Assembly: GCF_006861795.1 (NCBI RefSeq) | Contig: NZ_VDGH01000006.1 | Span: 186,001 to 250,000 of the forward strand | Source: Psychrobacillus lasiicapitis | Lineage (GTDB): Bacteria; Bacillota; Bacilli; Bacillales_A; Planococcaceae | Direction: 5' to 3' | DNA length: 64,000 bases | Shown here: positions 45,294-54,901 of the stretch, in pieces | Position numbering within the stretch: the first letter of the stretch is position 1 | Layout: each line of letters begins with the position of its first letter | Translations under genes and position numbers: made by a program | Notes under the pieces: generated by a model | The model's database searches: none | Told to the model about the DNA's origin: nothing | What the model saw: the letters and a program-made list of their open reading frames with translations, nothing else

Positions 45294-45405
45294 AAGGCGG
45301 ATACCTAATAAAGCCTTACCGCGCAGTTTCCCTATAATGTACGTCATTCTATTCACAGCTTCTACTTGCTAGATCGAATCAGAGACAGGCACATTGGTCT
45401 TTTTC

Positions 45406-46758
45406 TTACTTTAGACTCGGTAATAATTTATTCAATATAATTGCAACGATGGCAGCAGTTGCAACGGGTGAGTTAAATAAATATTGTAATGTAGTAGGTA
45501 AAGCGTATAAGAAATCATCAGGAATGAATGTTAAAGCTAATGTCAAAATCATTGGCACAGCGATGACATACATTTCTTTTTCACCGATATGCTCATTTTT
45601 CATCACTTTCATTCCACTAATAGCAATGACGCCGCATATGATGACGAAAACGCCACCGATTACGGCAGATGGAATGGACGATATTAGGGCAGATAATTTA
45701 CTTGAAAAACCAAATAATACAAACCAGACACCAGCTACAACAAAAACAATTCGGCTAGCAACACCGGTAATGGAAATGATTCCAGCATTCGTTGAATAAC
45801 CAGTTACAGGAGTCGTACCCAATAACGAAGCTACTAGACAGCCAATCCCCTCACCGATAACTCCACGATTAATGTTTTGATCGGTTAATGGTTTGTCTAT
45901 TACATTACTTACCGCAAACCACGTGCCAGTTGTTTCTGCCATTAACACAACGTAAATAATAATCATTGTAATAATCGCTGATGGGTTAAAAGAAAAACTA
46001 AAATCGATAAAAGGAATTTGGGGAAGACTAAACCATTTTGCTTCTGCAACAGCAGATAAATCCAATACTCCCATAAAACTAGCCGCTATACACCCGACGA
46101 TTAGCGAGATAATAACCGAAGCAATACGGAAAATGCGACCATTATTTTGAAACAAAGAACCTAACATCACACATAGAATAAGCATAGTACCTGAGATAAG
46201 TGCTAAATACACATTTTGGGTAACAGTAGCACCAACCGCATTATAAATATTATCATTTAAGGCAACAGGCATTAAGGACAGGCCGACTACAAAAATGATG
46301 GTACCCCCAACAATTGGAGGTACAAAAGATCTAATCAATTTATGAAAGATGCCAGTAAATCCTAAAATAATTACTAGAACAGCGGCAATTAAGCTAGCAC
46401 CTAAAACCGTACTCCATCCATTTATTCCACCACCACTAGCAGCGTATATACCTACGATAGCCCCGATTGGAATAAAAGAAGGCCCTTGAGCAACAGGTAG
46501 TTTCATACAGAAATAGGTTTGTACAATGGTTGCAATCCCAGCAGCTATAAAGGTAGATTGTATTAAAGCTGTTGATTGACCAGCTTGTAGGGAAATCAGC
46601 ATGGCGATAATAAAAGGAACTACATATACGTCCATAGCTAATACATGTTGTAAACCGAGTAAAATAGACTGCCCACGTGAGACTTTTTCGTCGGGTCCAA
46701 CCGTTAAGTGTGGATGGTTCCTTTTTTCTTCCGTTTGTTTGTTTATTGGTACTACCAT
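45406..46758 (-). CDS. NCS2-family uracil/xanthine permease
   Basis: A 450-residue polytopic membrane protein. LGLQHVLAMDVYVVPF near the N-terminus, PVAQGPSFIPIGA, and the later NCS2 signature area (AETTGTWFAVSN and GTTPVTGYSTNAGIISITGVASR in parts) point to nucleobase permeases (UraA/PbuX group). It takes up uracil, xanthine or uric acid; which one cannot be told. A weak GGAGTG site precedes the ATG. No purine riboswitch is seen in the 330-bp upstream region. Confidence 0.9.
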   Translation of the reverse strand: MVVPINKQTEEKRNHPHLTVGPDEKVSRGQSILLGLQHVLAMDVYVVPFIIAMLISLQAGQSTALIQSTFIAAGIATIVQTYFCMKLPVAQGPSFIPIGAIVGIYAASGGGINGWSTVLGASLIAAVLVIILGFTGIFHKLIRSFVPPIVGGTIIFVVGLSLMPVALNDNIYNAVGATVTQNVYLALISGTMLILCVMLGSLFQNNGRIFRIASVIISLIVGCIAASFMGVLDLSAVAEAKWFSLPQIPFIDFSFSFNPSAIITMIIIYVVLMAETTGTWFAVSNVIDKPLTDQNINRGVIGEGIGCLVASLLGTTPVTGYSTNAGIISITGVASRIVFVVAGVWFVLFGFSSKLSALISSIPSAVIGGVFVIICGVIAISGMKVMKNEHIGEKEMYVIAVPMILTLALTFIPDDFLYALPTTLQYLFNSPVATAAIVAIILNKLLPSLK

Positions 46759-47086
46759 TCCTAGTGAACACTCCTAAACATTCGTATTTGTTTAATATAT
46801 TTGATATTATAGAGTAATATAAAACAAATTTCTACACCAAACACGAACTATATTTATATTTATTTTAAATAAAGTTTGTGTTTTATGGTGTTGCGAAACG
46901 TTCGGAATTAAATTTTATTATTACAATCATGATTTCAATGGAATTTTAGTTCAACTATTGATTCGTTTGAAATTGGGTCATAATTTGTAAATGAAATTAC
47001 ATACAATTCGATTGCAAGTTGTATTTCATTGGAATAACATGAAAAGAAGGAAAAAGTCGTTTGAAGTTTTAAGGGGGAATACGAAA

Positions 47087-48292
47087 ATGGATGCAATAGA
47101 AGTACTAACGAATTTAGATCAACTAAAAGTGTGTTTTCAACCAATTTTTAGTGCGGATGAGCATATAGTTATTGCATATGAAATCTCTGGTAAACTTATT
47201 GTTGACGATAAAGAGGTGAATTTGAATTCATTTGCCTTTGATGAGGATATTCCGGAAGAGTACCGTGTGGAAGTGACACATAAAATTTGGGATCTTGCTC
47301 TTTCTCGATTAGAAGAGGAAGCGAAAGACTTTGATATTTATTTGCCGTGTAATGCCAATTTACTTGTGCTTGACTATGGAGAAAGTTATTTTGATATCAT
47401 TAAAAAATATATAACAGAAGATGAACTAAAACGCATAGTGGTCGTCCTATCGGAGCACGACTTTAAAGGTGCATTTAAAGAACTAAATAATGTACTTCGA
47501 TATTTTCGAACATACGGGATAAAAATAGCTATAAACCAGGTTGGTTCAGAAAGTCATCTAGATTATATTAATATGCTATCTCCTAATATCCTGAAGTTGA
47601 ATATAGCAAAGTTGAGCTATGAGTCATGGGGTGTAGAAAATGATTTGTTCACCTCCCTTAGTACAATGGCACGTAGAATTGGTGCAAATATGTTATTTGA
47701 AGGCATTGATAGTGTACACCAGCTTCAATTTGCTTGGAAAAACGGTGGTCGCTATTATCAAGGGAAGTATTTAGCGGATGTAAATACAGCAATGATTCCA
47801 CGCGATCAGTTGAAAGAAAGCTTTAAAGAAAAATGTAAGCAATTCATATCGGCAGAAAAACGGCTTCTTGAAGAAAACTACAAGGAGTTAAAAAACTTAC
47901 AGAGTATACTAGAAAAGTCCATACACCTGTTAAAGCCGACAAGTGATGATACAAAACAGCTTCTTGCACTTGCCGAAGCGTTAGATGATTATTCCTTCCG
48001 TCTTTATATTTGCGATGAAGAAGGTTTTCAAACATCTCCTAATATTATGCGTGTTAATGACAAGTGGAATATACAAAAAGAAGCGATTAATAAAAATTGG
48101 AGTTGGCGTCCATACTTTTTGAAAACGATTATTACTATGCGCAATAATCAAAGTGGAGTTTTTTCTGATGTGTATAGCGACATCGACACTGGAGAAATGA
48201 CCCGTACTTTTTCAGTGCCCATTAATGCGAATGGCTATTTATTTATTGATATTTCTTATGAATACTTATTTAAGCATAATATTTTTAGGTAA
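47087..48292 (+). CDS. YkuI-like degenerate EAL-domain protein (likely c-di-GMP receptor)
   Basis: A 401-residue protein: an EAL-type domain (about 1-245) plus the YkuI C-terminal PAS-like domain (about 250-400), closely following B. subtilis YkuI in order (GRYYQGKYL, KNWSWRPYFL, TGEMTRTFS). Residues needed for phosphodiesterase activity are degraded: EAL reads EIS, the DDFG motif reads NQVG, KID reads KLN, although the VLSEHDF glutamate and the QG pair remain. It should therefore bind rather than cleave c-di-GMP, or do neither. ATG at 47087 follows AAGGGGG; a 32-codon extension upstream has no site. Single gene. Confidence 0.88.
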   Translation: MDAIEVLTNLDQLKVCFQPIFSADEHIVIAYEISGKLIVDDKEVNLNSFAFDEDIPEEYRVEVTHKIWDLALSRLEEEAKDFDIYLPCNANLLVLDYGESYFDIIKKYITEDELKRIVVVLSEHDFKGAFKELNNVLRYFRTYGIKIAINQVGSESHLDYINMLSPNILKLNIAKLSYESWGVENDLFTSLSTMARRIGANMLFEGIDSVHQLQFAWKNGGRYYQGKYLADVNTAMIPRDQLKESFKEKCKQFISAEKRLLEENYKELKNLQSILEKSIHLLKPTSDDTKQLLALAEALDDYSFRLYICDEEGFQTSPNIMRVNDKWNIQKEAINKNWSWRPYFLKTIITMRNNQSGVFSDVYSDIDTGEMTRTFSVPINANGYLFIDISYEYLFKHNIFR

Positions 48293-48316
48293 AATAATAT
48301 ATGTTTTAATTGGTCC

Positions 48317-48357
48317 AAAGAACTTAGGTGAACGTGATGAGTTCTTCGGATTTTTAT
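48317..48357 (+). terminator. Terminator-like hairpin after the EAL gene
   Basis: AAGAACT pairs with AGTTCTT, followed by CGGATTTTTAT. Position (25 bp after the stop) fits a terminator. Confidence 0.5.
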
Positions 48358-48838
48358 ATGCGGAGGGATGCGACTTTGTCATATTCTTTCGCATTTTTTG
48401 ATGAGTGAAGTAGTCGTCCGTCTCTCTAAAAAGTATGTCTAAGAGAGCCTAAATAGAGAAGTTAAAATAATATATCTTCATTCTTATAAAAAGTTTCTTA
48501 TGCTGAAAGAGATATGAATGAAGAAGTTCTTGTCGAAAGTTGAATAACCTTAGTAACTCTGTTTATGACTAATCGTCATAGATGGAGTTTTTTTTCGTTG
48601 AAGTAATGGGGGAATGTGAGAGTATCCCATCATACGTAATCCATTTAGTTTATTTTATTGTAATTATATTGAAAAATATATGCTTTATTTCGCTTCGCTT
48701 TACTGTACATATTAATGTAATTATCGACAAAATACTAGTTCTTAAGTTCCATAAATTACGTTGACAAAGCTAACGCTCCTGAAGTAGTATTCAGAATATA
48801 TAAAAAATTATAACAGTTAGTTTGAAAGGGGAATCCTA
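48358..48838. other. Long leader region of the second HAAT operon
   Basis: About 480 bp without a supported gene before livG-2. An AACTC...GAGTT hairpin with TATGAC/GTCATA inner stem and a T8 run at 48556-48594 is a good terminator or attenuator. Shorter inverted repeats (CTCTCT/AGAGAG) occur near 48421-48447. Promoters were not located with certainty. Confidence 0.45.
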
Positions 48839-49612
48839 GTGGAGCCTATTCTAGAGATAGAAGCCGTGTCTTTACAATTCGGTGGAGTAAAAGCATTAGA
48901 TGACGTCACCTATCATATAAAAAAGGGAGAGATCTTCTCGCTTATTGGTCCTAACGGGGCAGGGAAAACAAGTATGCTCAACTGTATCAGCGGTTTATAT
49001 CAACCAACTAGTGGTTCCATCCGTTATAAAGGACAGGAAATAGTAAACATGAAGCCTTATCATCGGACAACGCTTGGAATTGCACGAGCTTTTCAAAATA
49101 TAGCATTGTTTGCTCATATGTCGGTATTAGACAATTTAAAGTTAGGTAGACATACATTGATGAACTCAGGTGCAATAAGCGGGGGATTGTATGTGGGCAA
49201 AGCAGCGAAGGAAGAAATTGAACATCGAAGAAAAGTAGAAGAAGTCATTGAGTTTCTAGAACTGCAAGATATACGACATACGCCCGTTGGAACGCTCCCA
49301 TACGGATTACAAAAAAGAGTGGAAGTAGGCAGAGCGCTAGCACTCGGACCGGAGTTAATACTATTAGATGAACCAATGGCCGGGATGAACAATGCAGAAA
49401 AAGATTTGATGGCCCGTTTCATACTTGATATGCATGAGGTGATGGATATAACGGTTGTACTGATCGAGCATGATTTAGGGATCGTCATGAATTTATCTGA
49501 TCATATTGCAGTTTTAGATTTTGGAAAACGTATCGGATTTGGTACTCCGGAAGAAATACAGAAAAACCCGGATGTCATTCGAGCTTACATTGGGGAAGAA
49601 ACCGTTATTTAG
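48839..49612 (+). CDS. HAAT-family ABC transporter ATPase LivG (second system)
   Basis: A 257-residue ATPase of the LivG type: Walker A GPNGAGKTS, FQNIALF, signature LPYGLQKRVEVGRAL and Walker B LILLDEPMAGMN. GTG start at 48839 with AAAGGGG upstream. It opens an operon ordered LivG, acyl-CoA ligase, LivH, LivM, LivK, LivF. The same order recurs in many bacteria for uptake of carboxylic acids rather than free amino acids (family knowledge). Confidence 0.92.
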   Translation: MEPILEIEAVSLQFGGVKALDDVTYHIKKGEIFSLIGPNGAGKTSMLNCISGLYQPTSGSIRYKGQEIVNMKPYHRTTLGIARAFQNIALFAHMSVLDNLKLGRHTLMNSGAISGGLYVGKAAKEEIEHRRKVEEVIEFLELQDIRHTPVGTLPYGLQKRVEVGRALALGPELILLDEPMAGMNNAEKDLMARFILDMHEVMDITVVLIEHDLGIVMNLSDHIAVLDFGKRIGFGTPEEIQKNPDVIRAYIGEETVI

Positions 49613-49627
49613 AAAGGTGGAACAAAA

Positions 49628-51523
49628 ATGGGGTCAAAAAAAACATTACCTAATCTTTTAGCGGAACGTGGATTTAAACACGAACAAGAGGTTGCACTCA
49701 GGCAAAAACACCTGGGAATCTGGAACGAAATCACTTGGGGTGACTATTTAAAAAAAGTAGAACAATTAGCTATTTCACTTGCTAATAGATTAGCTTTCAA
49801 AAGCGGTGAAAAACTTGCCATCATAGGGGAAAATCGACCACAGTGGCTCTATTCACAAATGGCAGCCCAAAGTTTAGGAGGCATATCGGTTGGCATTTAT
49901 CAAGAGTCCCTTCCAGAGCAGATTGTCTATTATTTAAATGATTGTCAGGCACGTATCGTTGTAGTGGAAGATCAGGAGCAAGTAGATAAATTGCTTGAAA
50001 TCGAAGAGGAGATTCCGCTGGTTGAACATATTATTTATTACAACAAACAGGGAATGCGACATTACAGACATTCAAAGCTAATAGATTTGGAGGAACTATT
50101 AGATCAAGGAATCAATTTAATAGAGGAAATTCCACACTTTTTTCAAGATAAACTAGCGCAGATACTTGGAGATGATTATGCAATGATTGCATACAGTGCT
50201 GCGACAACTGGCAAATCAAAAGGGGTGTTACTTACACATGATAGTTTAATAGAGGCTGCTAAAAATCTTACGCTGGTCGACAAGATGGAAAATAGAGAGG
50301 ATTACTTTTCTTTTTTGCCGCTATCTTGGATTCATGAGCAAGTGATAAGTAGCGTTATCCCGTTAACAACCGGAATCGTTATAAATTTTCCGGAAAAGCC
50401 ACATACGGTTATTGGTGATTTACGTGAGATAGGGCCTAAAACACTACTAGCACCGCCAAGAGTTTACCAAAAAATCATGTCTGATTTTACGATCAGAATG
50501 GAAGGAGCAAGTTGGTTTAAGAAAAAAGTCTACCAAACCTTTAAAAAGTTTGGAGACAAAATGGCACAATCGAAGCTAAACAAACAAACACTTTCAAGCG
50601 GGGAAAAATTCATGTATCAACTTGGAGATGTCCTTATTTTTAGTGCAATCCGAGATCATCTTGGTTTATCTAGGATTAAAAGGGCGTACATTGCGGGAGC
50701 TGCACTTGAAGCAGAAGCTTTTTATTTCTTTCATAGTATTGGAGTGAATGTAAAACAAACGTATGGAGGGACAGAACTAGCTGGTATTGCCTTTGTTCAG
50801 CATGATAACGATATTAATGTGGAAAGTGCGGGTGTTCCTCTACCTGGAACTGAGGTAAGAATTGGAGAGGATGGAGCTATTTATGTAAGAAACTCCTCTA
50901 TTTCTACAGAGTATTTACATGAAAAAGATAACGAAACAATTAGCGACGGTTGGGTTACTCTAGGGGATTGTGGGCGCTTAGGAACAGATGGACATCTTTA
51001 TATGCTTGACCGCAGAGAAGATATTATAAAAGACCAAAATGGTAAACTTATCTATCCGAGAATCGTAGAAAGTAAATTGAAAACAAGTCCCTATATCCAA
51101 GAAGCTGTCTGCTTTGGCAAGGAAAAGCCGTACATGACCGCTATTTTGAATATCGACATGAATAGTGTAGGTCGCTGGGCGGATAAAAACAGAATTGTTT
51201 ATACCGAGTATTCGGATTTAGCAAGAAATGCCCAAGTGGTAGAGTTTATCGAACAACAAGTTACTGAGTTAATGGGTCAAATACCAGCTTATGCACGGGT
51301 AAAAAGATTTACTATTTTACACAAACAGTTTACTGCTGATGATGGTGAGCTTACCCGTACATTAAAGGTGAGAAGGAAGTTCATCGAGGATAAGTACCAG
51401 ATGCTTATAAATGGTATGTATTCAGAAACTCAAAAAGTGACGATGACTAATTTTGAAAAAGAATCTATAGGGGAGATTAGTTTACAGGTCATTCAATTGA
51501 ACATGAAACAGGGGGTGGCATAA
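49628..51523 (+). CDS. AMP-dependent acyl-CoA synthetase (long-chain/aromatic acid ligase)
   Basis: A 631-residue ANL-superfamily enzyme: adenylation N-domain with YSAATTGKSKGV (P-loop; the usual SGTTG glycine is alanine), PLSWIHEQV, YGGTELAG and VTLGDCGRLG, then the C-domain with DRREDIIKDQNGK and the catalytic lysine in LTRTLKVRR. It forms acyl-AMP and then acyl-CoA. Length and the early GENRPQW segment fit the FACL/FadD15-like group. Being inside a HAAT operon, it probably activates the imported acid as it enters the cell. AAAGGTGG precedes the ATG. Confidence 0.9.
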   Translation: MGSKKTLPNLLAERGFKHEQEVALRQKHLGIWNEITWGDYLKKVEQLAISLANRLAFKSGEKLAIIGENRPQWLYSQMAAQSLGGISVGIYQESLPEQIVYYLNDCQARIVVVEDQEQVDKLLEIEEEIPLVEHIIYYNKQGMRHYRHSKLIDLEELLDQGINLIEEIPHFFQDKLAQILGDDYAMIAYSAATTGKSKGVLLTHDSLIEAAKNLTLVDKMENREDYFSFLPLSWIHEQVISSVIPLTTGIVINFPEKPHTVIGDLREIGPKTLLAPPRVYQKIMSDFTIRMEGASWFKKKVYQTFKKFGDKMAQSKLNKQTLSSGEKFMYQLGDVLIFSAIRDHLGLSRIKRAYIAGAALEAEAFYFFHSIGVNVKQTYGGTELAGIAFVQHDNDINVESAGVPLPGTEVRIGEDGAIYVRNSSISTEYLHEKDNETISDGWVTLGDCGRLGTDGHLYMLDRREDIIKDQNGKLIYPRIVESKLKTSPYIQEAVCFGKEKPYMTAILNIDMNSVGRWADKNRIVYTEYSDLARNAQVVEFIEQQVTELMGQIPAYARVKRFTILHKQFTADDGELTRTLKVRRKFIEDKYQMLINGMYSETQKVTMTNFEKESIGEISLQVIQLNMKQGVA

Positions 51524-51525
51524 AC

Positions 51526-52410
51526 ATGACATTTTTTCTTCAAATGCTCGTAACAGGAGTGGTAGTCGGAAGTATATATGGACTTGTCGCATTAGGATTT
51601 GTCCTAATTTACAGAGCAAGCGGAGCCTTGAATTTGGCGAATGGCGAATTCGTTATAATCGGACCTTATATCTGCTTGATCTTAATGACGGCTTATAAAA
51701 TTCCATTCATCTATGCACTACTTATAACGCTTATTTTCAGCGCTGTTCTCGGATTAGTTGTCGAGAGACTGGTTATCAGGCCTATACAAAATGCACCGGT
51801 TGTATCGGTCATCATGGCCACCATAGGCTTATCGAGCTTACTAGGTGGTGCGGTGCATATGATTTGGGGACATCAGACGCGTACATTTCCACCGGTGTTT
51901 CCACAAACCCCTATTAATATTGCGGGAGTAATTATTTCTCCTGTTTATCTTTGGTCATTTATAGTAGTAGTCCTGTTGCTTGTCATTTTTTCACTCTTCT
52001 TCAAGTTCTCTAAAATGGGAATTGCGATGAGAGCAGTTGCAGATGATCGTCAAGCTGCATTGTCCATGGGGATGAGTGTGAAATACGTTTATGCTGCAAC
52101 TTGGACGATTGCAGCGGTTGTGGCTGCAGTTGGTGGAGTGCTTCTTGGTAACATAAATGGTCTAAGTCCTACCATGTCTGCAATTGGCTTAACGGTTTTA
52201 CCAGTCGTTATTTTAGGAGGTCTGGATAGCGTTCTAGGAGCAATTGTTGGAGGATTTATCATTGGGGTTGTTCAAAACTTAGCTGGAGGATATTTGGATC
52301 CTCTCGTAGGAGGAGGCCTAAAGGATGTAGTTCCTTTTATCATTGTGCTTCTTATATTGATGTTAAAACCACATGGATTATTTGGTAGTCGAAGAATCGA
52401 GAGGGTGTGA
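51526..52410 (+). CDS. HAAT-family ABC transporter permease LivH (second system)
   Basis: A 294-residue LivH permease with VVVGSIYGLVALGFVLIY and NLANGEFVIIG at the N-terminus and ADDRQAALSMGMSV in the ATPase-contact loop. It starts two bases after the ligase stop with GGGGGTGG in the ligase 3' end; close packing shows one operon. Confidence 0.92.
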   Translation: MTFFLQMLVTGVVVGSIYGLVALGFVLIYRASGALNLANGEFVIIGPYICLILMTAYKIPFIYALLITLIFSAVLGLVVERLVIRPIQNAPVVSVIMATIGLSSLLGGAVHMIWGHQTRTFPPVFPQTPINIAGVIISPVYLWSFIVVVLLLVIFSLFFKFSKMGIAMRAVADDRQAALSMGMSVKYVYAATWTIAAVVAAVGGVLLGNINGLSPTMSAIGLTVLPVVILGGLDSVLGAIVGGFIIGVVQNLAGGYLDPLVGGGLKDVVPFIIVLLILMLKPHGLFGSRRIERV

Positions 52411-52414
52411 TGGA

Positions 52415-53476
52415 GTGCGTAATTTATTTGTAAGGGAAAGTGGGAATTATAAAACTTCCTATAGCGACGATATGAAGTTGTTTGGTACTACGGGAGCTAA
52501 AGTCAAAGCCCTACTCATTGTACTTATCGTGCTCGCACTGCCTCTGTTGGTGTCCAATTATTGGATAGGACTGCTCACCTTATGTGCAATTGCATCTGTC
52601 GGGGCAATCGGGCTTAATATTTTGACTGGTTTAACGGGACAAATATCGATTGGGGTAGGAGCCTTTCTAGGGGTGGGAGGTTATACTTCGGCAATATTGA
52701 CGTCCACTTATGGTTTAAGCTTTTGGATTGCGTTGCCAATTGCAGGAATTGTAACGGCCCTAATAGGGGGTCTATTTGGGATTCCTTCCTTACGCTTGAA
52801 AGGCTTGTACTTAGCAATTGCCACACTGGCTGCTCAAGTAATTATACTTTTCGTTATTAGCAGATGGGATAGTGTAACAGGCGGAACTGCAGGAATGGTC
52901 CTGAACCGACCGTCAATTGGGGAGTTTTCTTTATCCAGTAATACAGGTTATTACTATTTATGTGCAATTATTCTTCTATTAACTATATTGTATGCCACAA
53001 ATTTGATAAGAACACGAACTGGTAGAGCTTTTTTAGCGGTCCGAGATCGAGATATTGCAGCACAAATAATGGGGATTAATCTCTTCCAATATAAAGTAAT
53101 GGCATTTGCTATCAGTTCCTTTTTTGTCGGAATAGCAGGTGCGTTATTAGCGCATTACACGATGATTGTTAGCCCAGAGCTTTATAGTTTTCATGTATCG
53201 ATCGAATATTTGGCTATGATTTTAATCGGGGGCTTAGGAAGTATATTTGGTTCCATTTTAGGAGCTATTTTTATCACGCTTTTGCCGGTAAGTTTAAGCT
53301 CCATCATCGATGTTTTAGCTGCCTTTGCACCAGATTTGTACCAGCTCCTTTCTGCTTTTAAAGATTTTGTATTTGGTGCAGTAATTATTTTGTTTTTAAT
53401 ATTTGAACCAGGGGGATTAGCTCATATTTGGCTCAATATGAAGAAGTACTTTAGATTATGGCCATTTTCCTATTAA
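52415..53476 (+). CDS. HAAT-family ABC transporter permease LivM (second system)
   Basis: A 353-residue LivM permease: LTGQISIGVGAFLGVGGY, IPSLRLKGLYLAIATLA and FLAVRDRDIAAQIMGIN. GTG at 52415 is chosen as start (AGGGTG seven bases upstream; four bases after the livH stop). An open frame beginning at 52373 overlaps livH and lacks support. A hydrophilic N-terminal stretch of about 25 residues precedes the first membrane segment. Confidence 0.9.
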   Translation: MRNLFVRESGNYKTSYSDDMKLFGTTGAKVKALLIVLIVLALPLLVSNYWIGLLTLCAIASVGAIGLNILTGLTGQISIGVGAFLGVGGYTSAILTSTYGLSFWIALPIAGIVTALIGGLFGIPSLRLKGLYLAIATLAAQVIILFVISRWDSVTGGTAGMVLNRPSIGEFSLSSNTGYYYLCAIILLLTILYATNLIRTRTGRAFLAVRDRDIAAQIMGINLFQYKVMAFAISSFFVGIAGALLAHYTMIVSPELYSFHVSIEYLAMILIGGLGSIFGSILGAIFITLLPVSLSSIIDVLAAFAPDLYQLLSAFKDFVFGAVIILFLIFEPGGLAHIWLNMKKYFRLWPFSY

Positions 53477-53490
53477 TAATAAAAGGTTTT

Positions 53491-53527
53491 AACTTCATTC
53501 AGCAAATAATAACTGCTGAATAAAGTT
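53491..53527 (+). promoter_or_regulatory. Stem-loop between livM-2 and livK-2
   Basis: AACTTCATTCAGCA pairs with TGCTGAATAAAGTT with one mismatch and a 9-base loop. No T run follows, so it resembles an mRNA-processing or stabilising hairpin; the first HAAT operon also has a hairpin beside its binding-protein gene. Confidence 0.55.
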
Positions 53528-53530
53528 AAA

Positions 53531-53618
53531 GCCTCCGGCGGATGCCACAGATTTTTAGAGGAATTTCTCGAGCAAGCTCGAGAAAATCTGGGCGCAAATA
53601 CGCCGAGGCGAATTTGAT
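53531..53618 (+). repeat. Palindromic repeat, family 3, copy a
   Basis: GCCTCCGGCGGATG, AGATTTT, an inner CTCGAG/CTCGAG hairpin, AAAATCTGGGC, ACGCCGAG and AATTTGAT. Same order as 41514-41605 on the other strand. It ends 18 bp before the livK-2 start codon and is co-oriented with it. Confidence 0.75.
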
Positions 53619-53635
53619 AAAAAAGGGGGATATTC

Positions 53636-54859
53636 GTGAAAATGAGAAAAAGTAAATTTACGAGTTTGATAATGGGGATAATATTCGTTTTATTGCTTGG
53701 GGCATGTTCGGATGAAAAAGTAGCGGTAAACGGAGAAGTAAAAGAAGGTGGGAGAACGGTTAAAATTGGTGGGCTTTATGATATTACTGGAGGAACTGGT
53801 GATGTAGGAACTCCTTATGCGGAAGGAGAACAAGCCTATTTCAAGTATTTAAAAAGCAAAGGTGGAGTAGATGGCCTATCCATTGAGTTGACGGGGAAAG
53901 ACTATGCATATGAAATTCCACAAGCCCAAAAAATTTATCAGGAACTTCGTGATAAGGAAGAGGTTTCCGCTGTTCTTGGTTGGGGAACTGGTGACACGGA
54001 AGCTTTGCGTCAACAAGTGGCTAGTGATAAACTTCCATTCTTTTCTGCTTCCTACTCAGAAAACCTAAAAAGTCTCGAGGAAAGTCCGTATAATTTCTTG
54101 GCTGCTGCATCTTACTCAGACCAAGGGCGCTCTGTTTTGAAATGGATCAAAGATAATCATAAAGGTTCAGATCCAACAGTCGCACTTTTATATAATGATA
54201 CTGCATTTGGCCGTTCACCGATTGAAGATATTAAAGCATACGGTGAAGAAATAGGTGTGAAAATCGTAGATGAGCAAATCGTTGATGTACAAGCTACGGA
54301 AGCTCAGTCACAACTGCTCAATATGCAAAAGAAAAATCCTGATTATGCAATTATTCAAGAAACATGGGGGGCAACAGCGACTATTTTAAGAGATGCTAAT
54401 ACACTTGGAATCGAAACACAATTTATCGGTTTGAACTGGGCATCTGGTGAAGGGGTAATTGACATTGTTGGAGCTGACGTTGCAGAAGGCTATATAGGAA
54501 TTCTTTCACATGCGATGCCGTCAGAGGATCTTCCAGGAATGGCTGAAATAAAAGAGTATTTAGATGCAGAAGGAAAGACGTTTGAAGATATAAACCAGAA
54601 ATTCATTCAAGGATGGACCACTGCCAAAATCCTAGTAGCGGGAATTCAAGAAGCGGCTAAAAAACATCCGGAAGGAGATTTAACTGGGGAAGAAATTCGT
54701 TCAGGACTGGAATCTTTAAAGGATTTAGATCTTGGTGGTTTAGGAGCTCCTGTTAGCTTTAGTGCAGATAGCCATACAGGTACTGAACAGACACGCCTTG
54801 GTATTGTTAAAGGTGGTAAATGGGAGCCGTTAACAGATTATTTCAGCCACAACGATTAA
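53636..54859 (+). CDS. HAAT-family substrate-binding lipoprotein LivK (second system)
   Basis: A 407-residue lipoprotein precursor: lipobox LGAC near residue 24. The mature part has the type I binding fold with IGGLYDITGGTGDVG at the start. It departs from LivK of the first operon in sequence, consistent with a different ligand. GTG at 53636 is five bases from GGGGGA; an ATG two codons later is the alternative. Separated from livM-2 by a stem-loop and a family 3 repeat. Confidence 0.9.
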   Translation: MKMRKSKFTSLIMGIIFVLLLGACSDEKVAVNGEVKEGGRTVKIGGLYDITGGTGDVGTPYAEGEQAYFKYLKSKGGVDGLSIELTGKDYAYEIPQAQKIYQELRDKEEVSAVLGWGTGDTEALRQQVASDKLPFFSASYSENLKSLEESPYNFLAAASYSDQGRSVLKWIKDNHKGSDPTVALLYNDTAFGRSPIEDIKAYGEEIGVKIVDEQIVDVQATEAQSQLLNMQKKNPDYAIIQETWGATATILRDANTLGIETQFIGLNWASGEGVIDIVGADVAEGYIGILSHAMPSEDLPGMAEIKEYLDAEGKTFEDINQKFIQGWTTAKILVAGIQEAAKKHPEGDLTGEEIRSGLESLKDLDLGGLGAPVSFSADSHTGTEQTRLGIVKGGKWEPLTDYFSHND

Positions 54860-54901
54860 TAAATGCTTACAAATAACTGAATTTGTGGAGAGGAGAATAA
54901 G

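Larger units (their letters stand above)
44881..45336. mobile_element. Composite MITE-like element A (two head-to-head family 1 repeats)
   Basis: The 456-bp unit begins TATAGGGAAACTGCG and ends with the exact inverse at 45322-45336; 20 of the outer 22 bases match between arms. Inside are one family 1 hairpin in plus (44921-45047) and one in minus orientation (45171-45293). An internal TTTCCCTATA at 45101-45110 marks a possible inner end. No reading frame of note. A second unit with the same ends lies at 56771-57383. TATA at both ends may be target duplication or part of the arm. Confidence 0.75.

Noticed and set aside
46780-46907. CGAAC/GTTCG boxes upstream of the NCS2 permease as PurR sites
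   Set aside because: The inverted boxes are about 57 bp apart instead of the 16-17 bp of PurR pairs, and flanks do not match. No purine riboswitch pattern was found either.
48582-48764. 60-codon hydrophobic open frame before livG-2
   Set aside because: Starts inside a terminator hairpin, has no ribosome site and has AT-driven composition.
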